DNA from: Tubulanus polymorphus
Lineage: Eukaryota > Nemertea > Palaeonemertea > Tubulaniformes > Tubulanidae
DNA length: 64,000 nt
Assembly (NCBI RefSeq): GCF_964204645.1
Contig: NC_134026.1
Coordinates: 5,518,001-5,582,000 of the forward strand
Direction of reading: 5' to 3'
The notes under the pieces: model-generated
Database searches by the model: none
The model's input: the letters and a program-made list of their open reading frames with translations, nothing else
What the model was told of the DNA's origin: nothing
Position numbers and translations under genes: made by a program
Shown here: piece after piece, positions 11,354-24,300 of the stretch
Layout of the letters: every line of letters starts with the position of its first letter
Position numbering within the stretch: position 1 is the first letter of the stretch

Positions 11354-12605
11354 ATATGTGAATATATTGTATTTGGTTGTAGATATATCTGATTGAATTA
11401 GAATAATTTATTGACCAGTAGCTGAAGGCTCGGTCATGTGATACAAAACTGAATCATGTGTAAATTTTCCTCTCCTTACCAGAGTTGCAGTTTTCTGCAT
11501 CGAAGAACCAGATTTTTTTTTCGTTGTGGATAATTGGTAGTGTTTATTATATTTGTTAGCAAACAGGTTGATCGTGTTAATGGGGTACTGGCACATTAGC
11601 TCACCCATCAGATGGCGCCACTTTGATATCAGACGAACCTGAACAAAATTGATTCATTTTCATTTAACTTTGATCTCAGTTTTCGGTATTCCAATCCAAA
11701 AATTAGGCAAATCATGCATCTTAATAAACTGGGATTAGTCGTAAGAGTTCATGGTATGATTTTTATACATCATGCATTTTCTATAGAATTTGAGGAATTA
11801 TTGTTAGTTGAAAAAAACTTGAGTTTGAGAATAAATCCAGTGTCAATGTTGTACTGTACATTTGCGAACCTGGTGGATAATGGTGAAATTTCGCTTGCCA
11901 CAGTAGCATTGCCAGTACCCCATTGTAGATGTATTTGTACAATGCCTTATTTTTAAGAGGAGCCCTTTCTGCATTCACCTTGTACCAGATGATTTAGAAA
12001 AATCCCATACCCGCCTAATCTTTTATCATTATTAAAATTTTGATTCATTTTGGGCGGATAGATATCCAACTAGGACAACTGTGGAACCGATGATCAGGAT
12101 TTTGACTTAATTCAAATGATACTGATATCAAATATCATTTTCTAACTGATGGTTTCATCTAAATATATCTAAAATATTTGGGTCATACGTGCATTAGATA
12201 GAAGGGTTGCACTGTATATTGCTAGTTTTCTCGTTTCATCATGCATTTGAATGATTTAAATATCCTCAGATGAAAAAAAGTTTTCTTCAGAGACTTGAAG
12301 ATACATGTACTCCGATTTCAACCAGTTTGCTTCATTAAGGCAATTAGGTAAGACCCCTGGACAATTTGGACTACTAGGTAGGCAAAACCAAATATTCTAC
12401 TTGACTAGGGTACAGACTCGAAAAACTTTAAGGCTCTGTGATTAAGAGTAAACGCAAAACTGAAAAAAAACAATTTGAATGGTGAGAATATTCGCTTTAA
12501 TAATCAACCTCTTTCATCCTCTATGCAAAAAGCCGACAAGCTTTCAAAAAATTCATATAAATAATGAAAATGTCAATACCCAGACTTTGGTGATCTCCAC
12601 TGTAA

Positions 12606-13158
12606 GGGGTCATTCATTCATTATGTACTCAAAAATGTTTTAATGAGGCCTTACCTTCTGTACACACCTGTCACAAGTTGTCACAATGCTCCTATCCAGC
12701 GTATCCTTTCAATTGAAAATGATGGAGACAAGGGTATTAAGTGACTCGACCATAGTATATGTGTCCGGGATATGTGTCTCTAACTAGCTTCACTAGTGGA
12801 AAAAAAGCCTGGGCCTACACTAAATAACCACTATCTAACATGGGGGATGAGATGCAAGGTTCTGAAATTTTCATATTTTTCACATTTCTAATTAATACAA
12901 AAAAACAGGATTTTTTCATAGCGAAAACAGAATTTTTCACAGAAAAACCTTATATGATTTCTTCATTTTCGACGAAGTTATATGCTTGAACTGCATTATT
13001 TCAAATGTTTCAAACAATATAACAATATCAACCTGTAATTAGGGTATACAAATCAATGAACAAACTAGACTATGAATACACACCAACTAAACTAATCCGA
13101 TACTTTTCTGAGAATTGACCCTACCTTTACTTTGCGTACGTAATAAATGAATGACCCC
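12606..13158. mobile_element. PIF/Harbinger-like non-autonomous TIR element, long copy
   Basis: The left end GGGGTCATTCATTCATTA and right end TAATAAATGAATGACCCC are inverted repeats and match the short element at 37119-37215. The left flank is TAA and the right flank TGA, an imperfect version of the 3-base TWA target duplication. No transposase frame was seen. Confidence 0.55.
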
Positions 13159-13744
13159 TGATCATTGTCACATTTTTGCTCATTTTGCCTTTTCATTAAT
13201 TAATGTGTGTATTGTAATCATTATTAGCTTTCTGTACATGCAATATACATACTGTTTTTTTTTTCATGAGGTCATACCATTAAGAGGCTTTTTACGCTCT
13301 GAACTGGTTTTCTATTGGCTTCCTTCATAAATTGAATCAGTACAACCCCCAACTTGCGTAATCATCGGGCGCGACGAGAAATGGCGGGGAATTTTGTGTT
13401 GAAAAAGCGTCTTCAGTGAAGTGGTTGATTAACCTTTTATATATTTTATCTATTTTTACTTTGTTATGTGAATAAAAAGCAACTCTGGATAACTTTCTTG
13501 AATCATGTTTGCCAACTGACAAAAAATAAATGCATTTGTTCGATCAAAAAATTGTTTTATAACGTGTATGGTTAGTACGGGATACATTAGTTCTAGATAT
13601 TGTATAAGAGGCTGTGGAGATGATTTGACTGAGGTGGAAAAAGGTAAGTACAGCATCAGTTCAGCTTTGCTTATTACCATGGATAGGAGATTACTCTACT
13701 TTCACAGAATATTGGTACGGCATGAATTGAGTGAAACTCGTACT

Positions 13745-14135
13745 GTGTCCCTACCACTCCCTGATTCCTCAAAAACTCCCTAATGGAAAATACTTTTGAG
13801 GTGCTTGAAACTCCTTTAATTTGAGCAAATGTTGGACACTGTTTCATGATTTTGAGAAATAGGCAATTAGATACTTAAGAAGTTGTACACTAGACTATGC
13901 CTAATTCGGTACATCAGGGAGCAGGATCTTTTTTACCCAATAAGTAGTTCTGGAATAAGAAACGAAGTGTCATGATGGATAAATATTTGCTTACAAAAAA
14001 CCATTACCGAGATAAACAGTACCAATTTAGGAGTCTACTGTAATTGGGATTGATGCAGACGCTTCCTTGAACCATGAAATTTTCTCCTTAAAACTCGTAT
14101 CCATGAATGACTGATCTGTACGGTGAAGGCTGTCA
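13745..14135. repeat. Dispersed repeat, copy 1 (about 400 bp family)
   Basis: Shares ordered blocks with about 26941-27185, 29535-29935 and 51230-51395: CTTGAAACTCCTTT, AGAAATAGGCAATTAGA, GATAAACAGTACCAA and GAATGACTGATCTGTA. Confidence 0.55.
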
Positions 14136-15802
14136 CAGAGATGCCCATTTTGACAAATATTCCATTACAAGCTTGTGAATGTATAACTCAATGGAGAACT
14201 TTCTTAAGAAAATAAAAACGCTGATTTATTGCGACCACAGAGAATTAAGTTTGATAAGTTCAGCAACGGTTTTCACCATCTTCGGTGTTTTCTCTTTCAA
14301 TGAGACGGCTAACACAATCGGCTTAACAGTAGAAATTCCGGATACAAGATTCTGCGCTATCACATGAGTCAGTGGCTGAAATGAAAAGCGTTTCAGCAAA
14401 GGTAATGTGTGTAGCTGTATGAAGTGAGTGGCAATTTCAAAACAATGTATCGAGCGCAGATAAAATTGGAATTTACCTCATCAACTCCGAGTAGAACCTT
14501 TGTTGAAAATGTTGAGCTCTGTCTGTCCTCTAACACTATGTCTTTCGTTACCTGCACCTAAAAAGGTTTTCATATATCTATTTATGAGCATAAAGATCTA
14601 TTAGATTGAAATTCTCTACTCTCAACTATCCTAACTTAGACAATTTTGTAACAAAAAATGTTTACACCTATCCTCTAAGGATGGGCTAGGTGCAAACTAT
14701 GGCTCTCACCAAAACTTGATGATGATGATGAATATATTACATTTCATTACTCACCAGTGTTCCGAATTTTTGAAGCTGTGTCGCAACGATAAACGCCCTG
14801 TCATCAAAATCATAGCACACAACATCAGTATGAATTCCATTCAATACAGCGGCACCCTGCGGAGATTAATTGAACTAAATTCATTGATTTTGTTGTTAAA
14901 TTTTTTACCAATAGTTTTTACTGCATAAAAACATCAGCAATACCTGTGATGACTTGACAAATTTCCCTTTATTATTATCGGCTGCCATACTGAACACGAT
15001 ATATTAAGTCTTTACGTTGACGTCCCTTCAAAAGCAACCCAGCAAAAATAGATGCAATAGGCTGGCCTTATTTCAGTCTCAAAAAAAGACATGTACGAGT
15101 TCCCCGCTAATTTGGGGAACAACAACGAGCTAGTACCTATTTTAGCTAGGTAAGTAAGAGACTAGACTTTTAAGCCTTTTTTCAAAATATTTGCGGAAAA
15201 ACAATGGATCTTTTGGTTTTGCATACAAATTCTATGAAAGACCTTCGCAAGTGTAACTTGTGTAACTATTTCTCACAGGAAAGGTGAACTTTAGGGCTCT
15301 AATTATCCTAAATTAGGACTGTAAAATAGAAATTCTACTTTTCAATTTATACACGCTCAACAACCTTGAGTCAGAGTGCCCAGTCGTAACCGAAAAATCA
15401 AATTCCAATTTTTTTATTGCGCCTTTACACTAACACAAATGTTTGTTAGATTACTCGAAACTCTTAGTTAAAGAATTATTGAAACACATTCCGATATCCG
15501 AAGGTTTTACTCATTGTGAAATTGGGAAGATCAGCACTTTAAACATTGGCCGGAGGCTGTATTTTAATAGTAGTAATAGCGGTCGGTAGGTTATCGTGCG
15601 AGTATTTTCATTTCCGCATGTGACGTGACATGTCATTCATTCATTCGTACATGTGTAACTGCACTATTACCACCACTGTCCGTCTCTGAGACTCTTCTAC
15701 GTTTTTATATAAAAAAGGCAAGATCTATGATCCTGATTATCTGTCAGTGTCTTCCTTTTTCCACATGACTTACAGGGGCCTGGATTCAAAAGATTTGCGT
15801 CA

Positions 15803-15929
15803 GGCCTAGTTAGTTACCTAATCGTTGGTGGTAAGCTTTTTATAATCGGATGGGCTTATACCAACGTGGTTTGTGAAAATATCCGATCGTGAAACTAAAC
15901 CACTGACAGGTTACTGACTACGTCAGGCC
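15803..15929. mobile_element. MITE with AGGCCTAGTTAGTTACCT end, copy 1
   Basis: Nearly the same 125-base sequence recurs at 24842-24985. The start (AGGCCTAGTTAGTTACCT) is an imperfect inverted repeat of the end (AGGTTACTGACTA), and GTGGTTTGTG pairs loosely with the downstream AACTAAACCAC. The 9-mer CGTCAGGCC occurs at both borders. Confidence 0.6.
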
Positions 15930-15976
15930 CTGCCTGTGCCTGTGCCTGTGGGACTAACTCAATCTGTCTGCTGGGC

Positions 15977-16110
15977 CCACAGGGGCTCGTATCAGAGTTG
16001 TAGGTAATGTAAAAATGATAATCTGTTAATCCTATTATATATACTATAGACATTGGATTAACAGATTATCGTTTTTACATTACCTACAACTCTGATACGA
16101 GCCCCTGTGG
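15977..16110. mobile_element. Near-perfect palindromic element, copy 1
   Basis: The left arm from CCACAGGGGCTCGTATCAGA is repeated in reverse complement on the right, ending CCCCTGTGG at 16110. Almost all of the 134 bases are in the stem; the loop is TATATACTATAG-like. Confidence 0.85.
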
Positions 16111-16145
16111 CTAGGCCTGGAGCGATAACCGATACCCGTTCCGGT

Positions 16146-16299
16146 CACAGGGGTTGGTATCAGAGTTGTAGGTAATGTCAAAACGATAATCTGTTAATCC
16201 AATGTCTATAGTATATATACAATAGACATTGTCATTGGATTAGCAGATTATCGTTTTGACATTACCTACAACTGTCAACTCTGATACGAGCCCCTGTGG
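16146..16299. mobile_element. Near-perfect palindromic element, copy 2
   Basis: Same family as the preceding one, 35 bases downstream. It starts CACAGGGGTTGGTATCAGAG and ends GAGCCCCTGTGG, with the inner arm AATCCAATGTCTATAG duplicated on the right side and a small insertion (ACTGTCA) near the right end. Confidence 0.85.
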
Positions 16300-16963
16300 T
16301 CCCGGTTTGAGTTACTTTTGACATATATAAACTTATTGCACAAATTTTAAGTATAAAAGGACCATATCCAAGGTTCCATTTTAAGTTTTAAAACTGGTAG
16401 TATGTAACATAGAATGGACATAAGTGTGCGGGCAACACTTTTTCAAACCCAAAGCCCAAAGGCTGTCCTGTTGTGTGGTTTAAAATGAACCAAAAAGTCT
16501 TGGGAAACCATGATCAGGAGGACTCGTCTAAACAGCCTGAAAAAATTAGGGGATGCTTCATTACTTAATTCTATTTCCATTAAGCTTGTAGCTAACGATT
16601 GTAACAAGTAGGCCTGTATTTGGCTTACCAGTGGTTATGCCAATTTGAAACTTCTTAGCCCTAAGTGAAGCCATTGTTAGTATGGCAACTTTTTTTTTTC
16701 GTATATTAATAATTCTTTCTCATCGCAGATCATTGAAAACCCACTTCAACCAGACAGATTTATTGGTAACACGTGTCGTCTCATTCTAGCAAACCTTTTA
16801 TATATATAAATACATCTGCTGCCTTGAACAGCAGCAGTTTTAATAATATTCAATCACGGGTCTTATACCAACTAGTGGAGGAGGCGCTTTCATTTCACGT
16901 TTGTTCGACTGTCACAAATTGATCTCCAGATATTCAGCATTAGCCAAAAGCGTCGTAAGAAAA

Positions 16964-18770
16964 ATGTCCGGTGAATCGGTAAGACCAAACGTAGTGTTCG
17001 TGCTCGGTGCTCCTGGTGCTGGTAAAGGAACTCAGTGCGAGAGAATTAACAAAGTAAGTATCTAGCCTCCCTAGGGCTATGTTTGAAAAAATTGAATTTT
17101 AAACAGTTAAGTCTGAATTTTTATCCCAATTTAAAATCAAGTTACTTAAAGCGATTAGACCAAACATTTGAATACGAAGTAACCAATAATAGTTAAACCA
17201 AAAATGTGAGGTTATGACATCACAGACTCGAAACAGGATCCTATCAGTTTTTGGAACCTCGCACTCTATCGTGGGAATCATCGTATTTGACTCTCTTTTT
17301 TTAAAGGAATTTGGTTTCGTGCATTTATCAGCTGGAGACCTTTTGCGAGCAGAGCAAAAACGTGAAACCGAAAACGCGACGCTGATCCGAGATTGTATCA
17401 AAGAAGGCGCCATCGTTCCCGTGGCTATTACCTGTCAACTACTACTAAACGTATGTAGTGCTGGCTTCTTTCGATGTAGATCGTAAAAATATCTACGTCG
17501 TGTTCTTTCTTATGTTATCGCGATATTTTAGTGAAGTTTTATTCATTTTAGGCGATGAAAGAAAGTCAGCACAATAACTTTTTGATTGATGGATTCCCAC
17601 GAAATAAAGATAACCTGGATGGTTGGAATAGCACAGTCGGTGATCGCGTCAATCTACAATTTGTTTTATTCTTCGAATGTGATCCACAGGTTCGTCTTTT
17701 AGGTATACACTATCCATTACAAGTCTACCAAGCGTTACTCAGCGCTGCTATTTGGAAAAGATTTGTTAGGGCCCTGATTTGTGCTTACTTTTCATTTGAA
17801 TGTCAATCAGTGCTGAAAATTCATTCAGAGTTATCGGTGGTTTCCATGGGCTAGTGAATGTCTAATTCAATTGTAGAAAAACCCATGATATGTGTTTTGA
17901 AAATGGCTCATTAGATTAAATCGACTTTCCTTCATATAATAGGTTTCTTCATTTAGTTATGTTTTATTGATAGGTTGGTGTTGATAGGTGTATGAAACGA
18001 GGCGTGAGCAGTGGAAGAACTGATGATAATCCGGAAAGTTTAAAAAAACGGTTAGAATCATTTGTTTCAATAATTGTTTATTGAATAGATGCTGTCGCCA
18101 ACCAAAAATTCATATGAATTTTTGTTATAACTGAGCATATGGGAACAATGCTACATATTCCAAACACTAAGTGTTGACACTTGAAACAACAAACAGATGG
18201 CAAACTAACCAGCCCTGAAATAATCAGACATTTTCAACCATATGGTGAATATATTGAAAAGATGAACATTGTATTTTGAAGTAAACTTTCATAACATAAA
18301 TGAACTAAAGCCTTGTGTATTCTACCAGGGTTAGCTCTAAATTCATTATAGAAAATTGTGAGATATTTCCTGCAAACTTCATCGAAAGTTGTTTATGATT
18401 CATTGTACTGTTGTAGGTTGTACATAATACCCTTGGGCTTGTTCATGTTACAATGTGTATAATATTTCACCAGCTGTGACAAACTATTGACAGCTACGGT
18501 GCATAGCCCTTTAGATTTATCGATGTTTGTTTTTCATATTGCAGAATTGTGACATATCTTGAAAACACGATGCCCATCATACAACATTATGAAAAAATTG
18601 ATAAAGTGCAACGAATCAATGCCGTACGAACACCAGATGAAGTAAGCATCAGATACTAGAATGGATCTTAAGATGTCATTCTTTTTCAAGCAATCATGAT
18701 GAAAATTCTATTGTTTCAGGTTTTTGGAGACGTACAAAAACTATTCAAGTCATTGATATCATCAAATTAA
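16964..18770 (+). CDS. CMPK1: UMP-CMP kinase
   Basis: Six coding exons: 16964-17053, 17307-17450, 17552-17689, 17974-18050, 18545-18641 and 18720-18770. They join in frame to 198 residues, the usual length of cytosolic UMP-CMP kinase, which phosphorylates UMP, CMP and dCMP with ATP in pyrimidine salvage. Visible motifs are the P-loop GAPGAGKGT (residues 15-23), the NMP-binding [10 protein letters not shown], the DGFPRN signature with the following GW, and the LID segment [11 protein letters not shown] with its arginines. All introns are GT-AG. The ATG at 16964 is the first in this frame after an in-frame stop at 16844-16846. The codons between read like a mitochondrial presequence but have no ATG. 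STIL lies about 7 kb downstream on the same strand with the MCCC2-like gene between on the other strand. Confidence 0.95.
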
Positions 18771-18814
18771 CTAGCCGCCTACTGTAGATAAATGTACTCC
18801 ATATCTGCAATGCA

Positions 18815-18935
18815 GGGACCCAATTCCACAGTTGTGGATAAGATTTGTGTCATTAAGAAAGACAATTAGTTTGATATCATTTATTTTCACTGAGTGTACA
18901 TTAGATTTTATCCACAATTGTTGAACTGGCTCTGT
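18815..18935. mobile_element. Short foldback MITE in CMPK1 3' region
   Basis: CCAATTCCACAGTTGTGGAT on the left pairs with the inverted ATCCACAATTGTTGAACTGG on the right. Its ends resemble those of the elements at 4450-4577 and 56640-56790. Confidence 0.55.
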
Positions 18936-20509
18936 TAGTATGAATATGTGATAAATTAGCGTGGTGTCGTCATATACATTTCCAGAAGTCTTGACTTATT
19001 TATGCACACAAACTGTACTTAGAAAATGGGAATATTCTACCTGCACTTATTTATTGTTCATTTCTTGTTTATTCAATGTTACCAAAAATGATCAGTAAGT
19101 TATGCTCTTTTTACAAGTAACTGGATCCAGATATCTTAATCTAGGTCAGGAAGCATCGTAATATAAATCTTTGAGTTGAGTTGCGTACCGGTAGCCATGA
19201 AAAGGGGCAGATCTAGGAAAATTGGCTGTACATGTGAAACTAAAATGAGGAGTTCTTGAGGTTGATGCTATGGATTTAGCCTTGGATGACTAGTCGCCCT
19301 TTAATTATGAATATCTGTATTTGATGAAACATTTAATCCGTAAAAAAATGACTGAATGTAATTATGATATTCACGATTTGTTGTTATTTATTCGTTTTAA
19401 TGACAAGTTACCCGTATTGGAGGTTATAAAATCTGTGATTTTCACCCAAGTCATTCTTACTGAAATGATATACGGGATTAGTAGTGCGCACCTCATTCAC
19501 TGCCATTCCACCATTATCTCCTGAATCATTATTATGGTTCGTTATTTATTCATTTCATTGTAGTTACGTAATCTTATTCTTAGGAGTCCTTGCTGTCTCT
19601 TAATGTTCAGCAAATAGTTTGCTTTTAAGATTTTTGAGATGATTTGAATTAATGCCTTTTAATACCTTTGTGTGAAAGGTGCTATGTGCACACTTTCAGG
19701 CTACCGGGTCTTCCTTGAGCCTCTACTATTTATTGGAAGGTAGAGAATATAATCTGATGAACAACACTTCAATCTGTGGTGGTGCTTTGCATAAGCATTA
19801 GGGTAATCAATACATAGACATATGATATTACTCATGATTTAGGTGAACAAATTTGATTACTATTTGTTGCATTTTATGTAAAGGTTTCCATGTACCTGGT
19901 TTTACAGACTGGGCTGAGTTATGCAGTTACTGGACTTGAAATTATAAGTCTTGAAATTATGAGTCTATTTTTCATCCACTACTGTGAAACTGGTACTTGG
20001 ATAACTGGACTACATAACATACATAACTGTCTGTAGAATTAAACGTATGATGTACAGGGGTCAGTTTTACAAAAATACTATTCAGCTAATCAAATAAGTG
20101 ACAACTGTAACAGTCATAGTCAAGTTGAGGACAACAATATTCTGAGTTTGTCAACTTCTCAAGGAATCTACTTAATATATGAACAAATCTTTGCTTGATC
20201 AGTATTGAGTATTGTTCCTCAAGTCAAGCTGCCAATGCACCAACTATTTCAACATTTTCACTTTGACTTTCTTTTTGAAGCCAAGAGCGCGTATGTTTCC
20301 TGTCATCTTGTAGGTTTTTTTTAGCATTTTGCCAGATGATATTTTACCTGGTTTTAGTGCTTCACGACATGTGTTTCATATCGATTTTAATTTTGAATCA
20401 TGCCATTTTCATTCACATCATCATACTCAGCACTTGTCGTTAACTGATAATTATACTGTTCTATTTATATGTGCTGATGGTTTATATTGAAGTGGATATC
20501 ATAATGATG

Positions 20510-20515
20510 AATAAA
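20510..20515 (+). terminator. Candidate distal poly(A) signal of CMPK1
   Basis: AATAAA about 1.7 kb after the CMPK1 stop. No nearer canonical hexamer was noticed, so a non-canonical nearer site is also possible. Confidence 0.25.
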
Positions 20516-21052
20516 ACGTATCTCCTAAATAACTCATTTTTCTAATTTCTTATAAAATTTTGATTGATTCATTGTTTATACTAGTGATATGCACCGACAT
20601 CGGACTGGAAGACAAATCTTTTTCACATCTTCACATGGGGACTGATAGGACGAAGATAAAGTATCAAGTTTCTGAGTATATCTACCCTTAATGAATTTCA
20701 ATGGAAAATGGCAAACCGTTAGAAAGCTACGGCTCTTGGAATTCAGGCCAAAAATTTACCTTTCTGGTCACAAAAAATTCACAGGACGGCCATCTTGTTT
20801 CTGATCGACTCAATTACTCTTTTCTATGTGTCTAAGAAAGTCCCAAGTGGGCTAATGACACTGGGCTAACTAGAAGCTTGGTCTTTGCCAAAGAACTTGG
20901 CGTAAATTCTTATTTATCTCTTCATAAATCATGGATCATCCGTCATCTATGTAATGATTTTGCGTATTGAATGACAACTTCTCTCTTTCCGCATTGAATC
21001 CTCTCCCTTAAGACAGCATTAAAATATCTCAGAATACGTAAAGAGTTTAGAT

Positions 21053-21058
21053 TTTATT
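21053..21058 (-). terminator. Candidate poly(A) signal of the MCCC2-like gene
   Basis: AATAAA on the minus strand, about 256 bases after the stop codon at 21314-21316. Confidence 0.5.
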
Positions 21059-21313
21059 AAATGATATGAATATAAATATGTGCATAATTTATGTACAAAG
21101 CTAAAAAATCTCATGTAGGTCTGTCTCTTCTATCCATTCGTGTACCAGTACATAGATATATATCTGATAATTGCTCAACGGTAGTTCACATTTTCTTTTA
21201 CATTCTAAACAGCGTTTGTCTTTTATCCATCTGTGGTAGGTATGTTGAGTAGTTAACTACACTCAGACACTGAGCCAATACCTTAAAACACGGATTGAGA
21301 GTGTAAATCAGAA

Positions 21314-24300
21314 TCACTTAAAATGAACAAATATCAACTTTCGTTTACGCCTGCTGCATGCACGTACCCTTCTAGTATCTTGAGGAAGTATTATTCCATC
21401 ATCAAGAAGTCTTGAGGATGAGAAAAATGCCGATGATTCAAAAGCATATTTCTTCGTTAATTTATCAGCCAGTGTACCCATTTCATCATCGGCAGTATCC
21501 TGTTTTAAGAGATTAGAAAAGAAGTAAATTCACTTGTTTCGAATAAAAAAACATCAGGCCATATACCGGGTATTGAACCGCACCTGCAAAGAAATTTTCA
21601 CCATATCTGTTGGACTGTACATTCCAGTTTGTGAATTTGGCCACGAGAACACAAATCTAGGACTAGTCGAGCGTCCAGCCTAAAAATTACAGTATCAAAA
21701 TAAGTTGCATCGAAAATAAGATAATTTGAACACGGCAAAATGTGTTTGAAATATGACTTTAAATTACCATCATGAAGTTGGCTGGTCCAAAGCTGTTGCC
21801 TACGACGATAGTTATTTTTGGCACATTAGTAGATGAGACAGCAGCCATTAAACGACCTTGAGCGCGAATAGTGTCACCAGCAGTAAAACCTATAGATTAA
21901 CACGTATAAAGTCATTCAGTAAAATTAAAAATTGTTCACTTTTGTCAATGAAAACGATTGCAAGAGATATTGATCGTCATTTGAAGAATTCAATTAGTTA
22001 ATGAATTTCAGATGAACTCACCATTAGAATGATTAGGGTATAAGGCATCGGAAGGATGCGTGTTCTGTAGAAATATCATTGGTATATCTCGTTGATTGCA
22101 GAGTTGCACGAAATGAGTGGCTTTTGATGCGGCTGAATCTGTGATCGAGCCATTGTTAGCGATAATGCCAGCTAATTGACTGCAATCCGTAAATGGAACT
22201 TCATTATCAGTAAATATTGATACAAAAGCGCAACTAGAAAACATATTTGTTTTATCTAGTTTTTTATTTCCGCGTCGAAAAGAAATCTATTGATACGGAT
22301 TTAACTTCATTGTCATCTGGCAAAACTAACCCTTGGATATGGCAAAATCCTGTTATCAGTGTGCTTCCGAATTTTGCCTTGAATTCATGGAATCTGCTAC
22401 CATCAACCAATCTTGCTAATACCTTTTATGTAAGGTAAATACTACAATAATTTTCAATCGGAGGAAGGACTATAATATAATGGGTGTCCAATAAAAGGCA
22501 ACTGTTTTTTTACAAGTAATTTCTCAACAATGGATTTATCAAATTCGTTGAAAATTTATGATGATATAATAATGATGATCTCAGGATATAATGATATTGC
22601 ATCATTTTACAATTTGTGGCTGATCTCTTCGCTATTTTGGGGACTGAGGTTACCAGTATTCTGTGAAAATGTTCAATGAATACGGTTTATCTATCACCAA
22701 GAAAATACTGGTTATAAAGAGGGTCACTTTTTAGGTCACTCAAAATACATAATAACCAGTTTCATTTATAAGTACCATACTTACTTTATACATATTCATA
22801 TTATGTTGATCTTTTATCGGAATAAGGCCTGGTATTTCAGCTGCATCGAATACCGGATCTTCTGCTTCTTTATTGGGCTCCAGTAATTCAGGAATGTTCA
22901 ATGTTAATACTATATCCCTTGTCGTCTTGTAAGCTTCATCTTCTGTTTCGGCATAATAATCCGTACATCCACTGACACTAGTAACATCAGACAAGATCGA
23001 TTTCGCACAAATACACAAGCTATGAAATCCATCGAGAAATTCTACTCCGACTTATACACTGTATAAAAATCATTTCTAACTTGCTGAAAGCAAAATTGAT
23101 ACAAAAAGCTGATATTTTATCTATATGCTTGACTGGTACCTTGAATGTAACATTGCACCTCCTAAATCATCAGCTGAAATTTTCACACCGAGTGCCGCCT
23201 GAACTAGGGGTGGACCAGCGAGGAATACGTGTCCAATTCTCTCAATTATAACAGCCTCATCCGCCATTGTAGGCACATAGGCACCACCTGCGGTACAACT
23301 ACCACAAACCACAGCTATCTATCAAACAAAAATATGAATCACTGTCATATTGCTGAAAACATATTTATCCCTCCTACAGCAGTGCTTAGGTACATTATTG
23401 GTGATTACCTGGTGAATACCTTGTGCGGACATAACGGCTTCGTTGTAAAATACGCGACCGCCGTGATTACTATCTGGAAATATCTCTGACTAAAATCAAA
23501 ATAAAGCTTCATGGAATCATCATCAGTCATGAGGAATAATTGTTGATAATTACTCTATATTACCGTCAGACTAACTTATTATAGTTGAGATAATTTTTAC
23601 GCAAAAGACAACACACTTAGTAAAATGATTTGAAATACAAATTGGGACCCAAAATCATAGATGACTTTTCCAAGTTTCACTGCAATTACCTGTAATGGCA
23701 GAAATGCACCTCCGCTGTCTACTACGTATATGCAAGGAATTCTATTGTGTTCCGATATTTCCTGACATCGAAGTTGTTTCTTCACTGATATCGGAAACAA
23801 AGTTCCACCCTTCACAGTAGCATCGTTGGCAACTACCATACATGGCCTACCATTTATCTTACCAATTACTACAATTAGATGAATTAGACATGAAAATTTC
23901 TTTTCATTAAAACTGAAATTTAACGCCGAGAAACTGTACCATGAAACTGGACTGGAATTTCATTCATAAACCACCTCATTCAAGGCTTTTGCATGTTTAC
24001 ATTTCTTCCTTTTTCTTCATTTCAACCGAGGCAGATTTCGATTTTCACTTTCGCAGGGAGTCGACAATTAAACAGAACTATTTTATCAACTTTCATCATG
24101 AGTGTCCCCTATCTTGAATTACCTAGTTCTGAACTCAGTAACCCTGCTAGACTGCCTATTTTAGGATTATAGTAAGTTCAAACCGCAAGCTAACATTTTG
24201 GGACTTTTTGATTGTGCTCTTCCAGAAGAAGACCTATCTATCGTCTCTTTAGATTGCCACGTTTGAAAGTTTCTACCAATTTCTCTGTCTTTGTAACACA

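Larger units (their letters stand above)
18771..21313. other. Region between CMPK1 and the MCCC2-like gene (convergent 3' ends)
   Basis: No coding exon seen. It contains a MITE at 18815-18935, candidate poly(A) signals for both neighbours, and otherwise AT-rich unique sequence. A 67-codon open frame at 19321-19524 has no recognisable protein character. Confidence 0.5.

Noticed and set aside
21340-21380. A further MCCC2-like exon after a possible donor (AGG|GTACGT)
   Set aside because: No downstream minus-strand exon resembling the normal MCCC2 C-terminus was found, and the frame continues to a stop with a poly(A) signal nearby.
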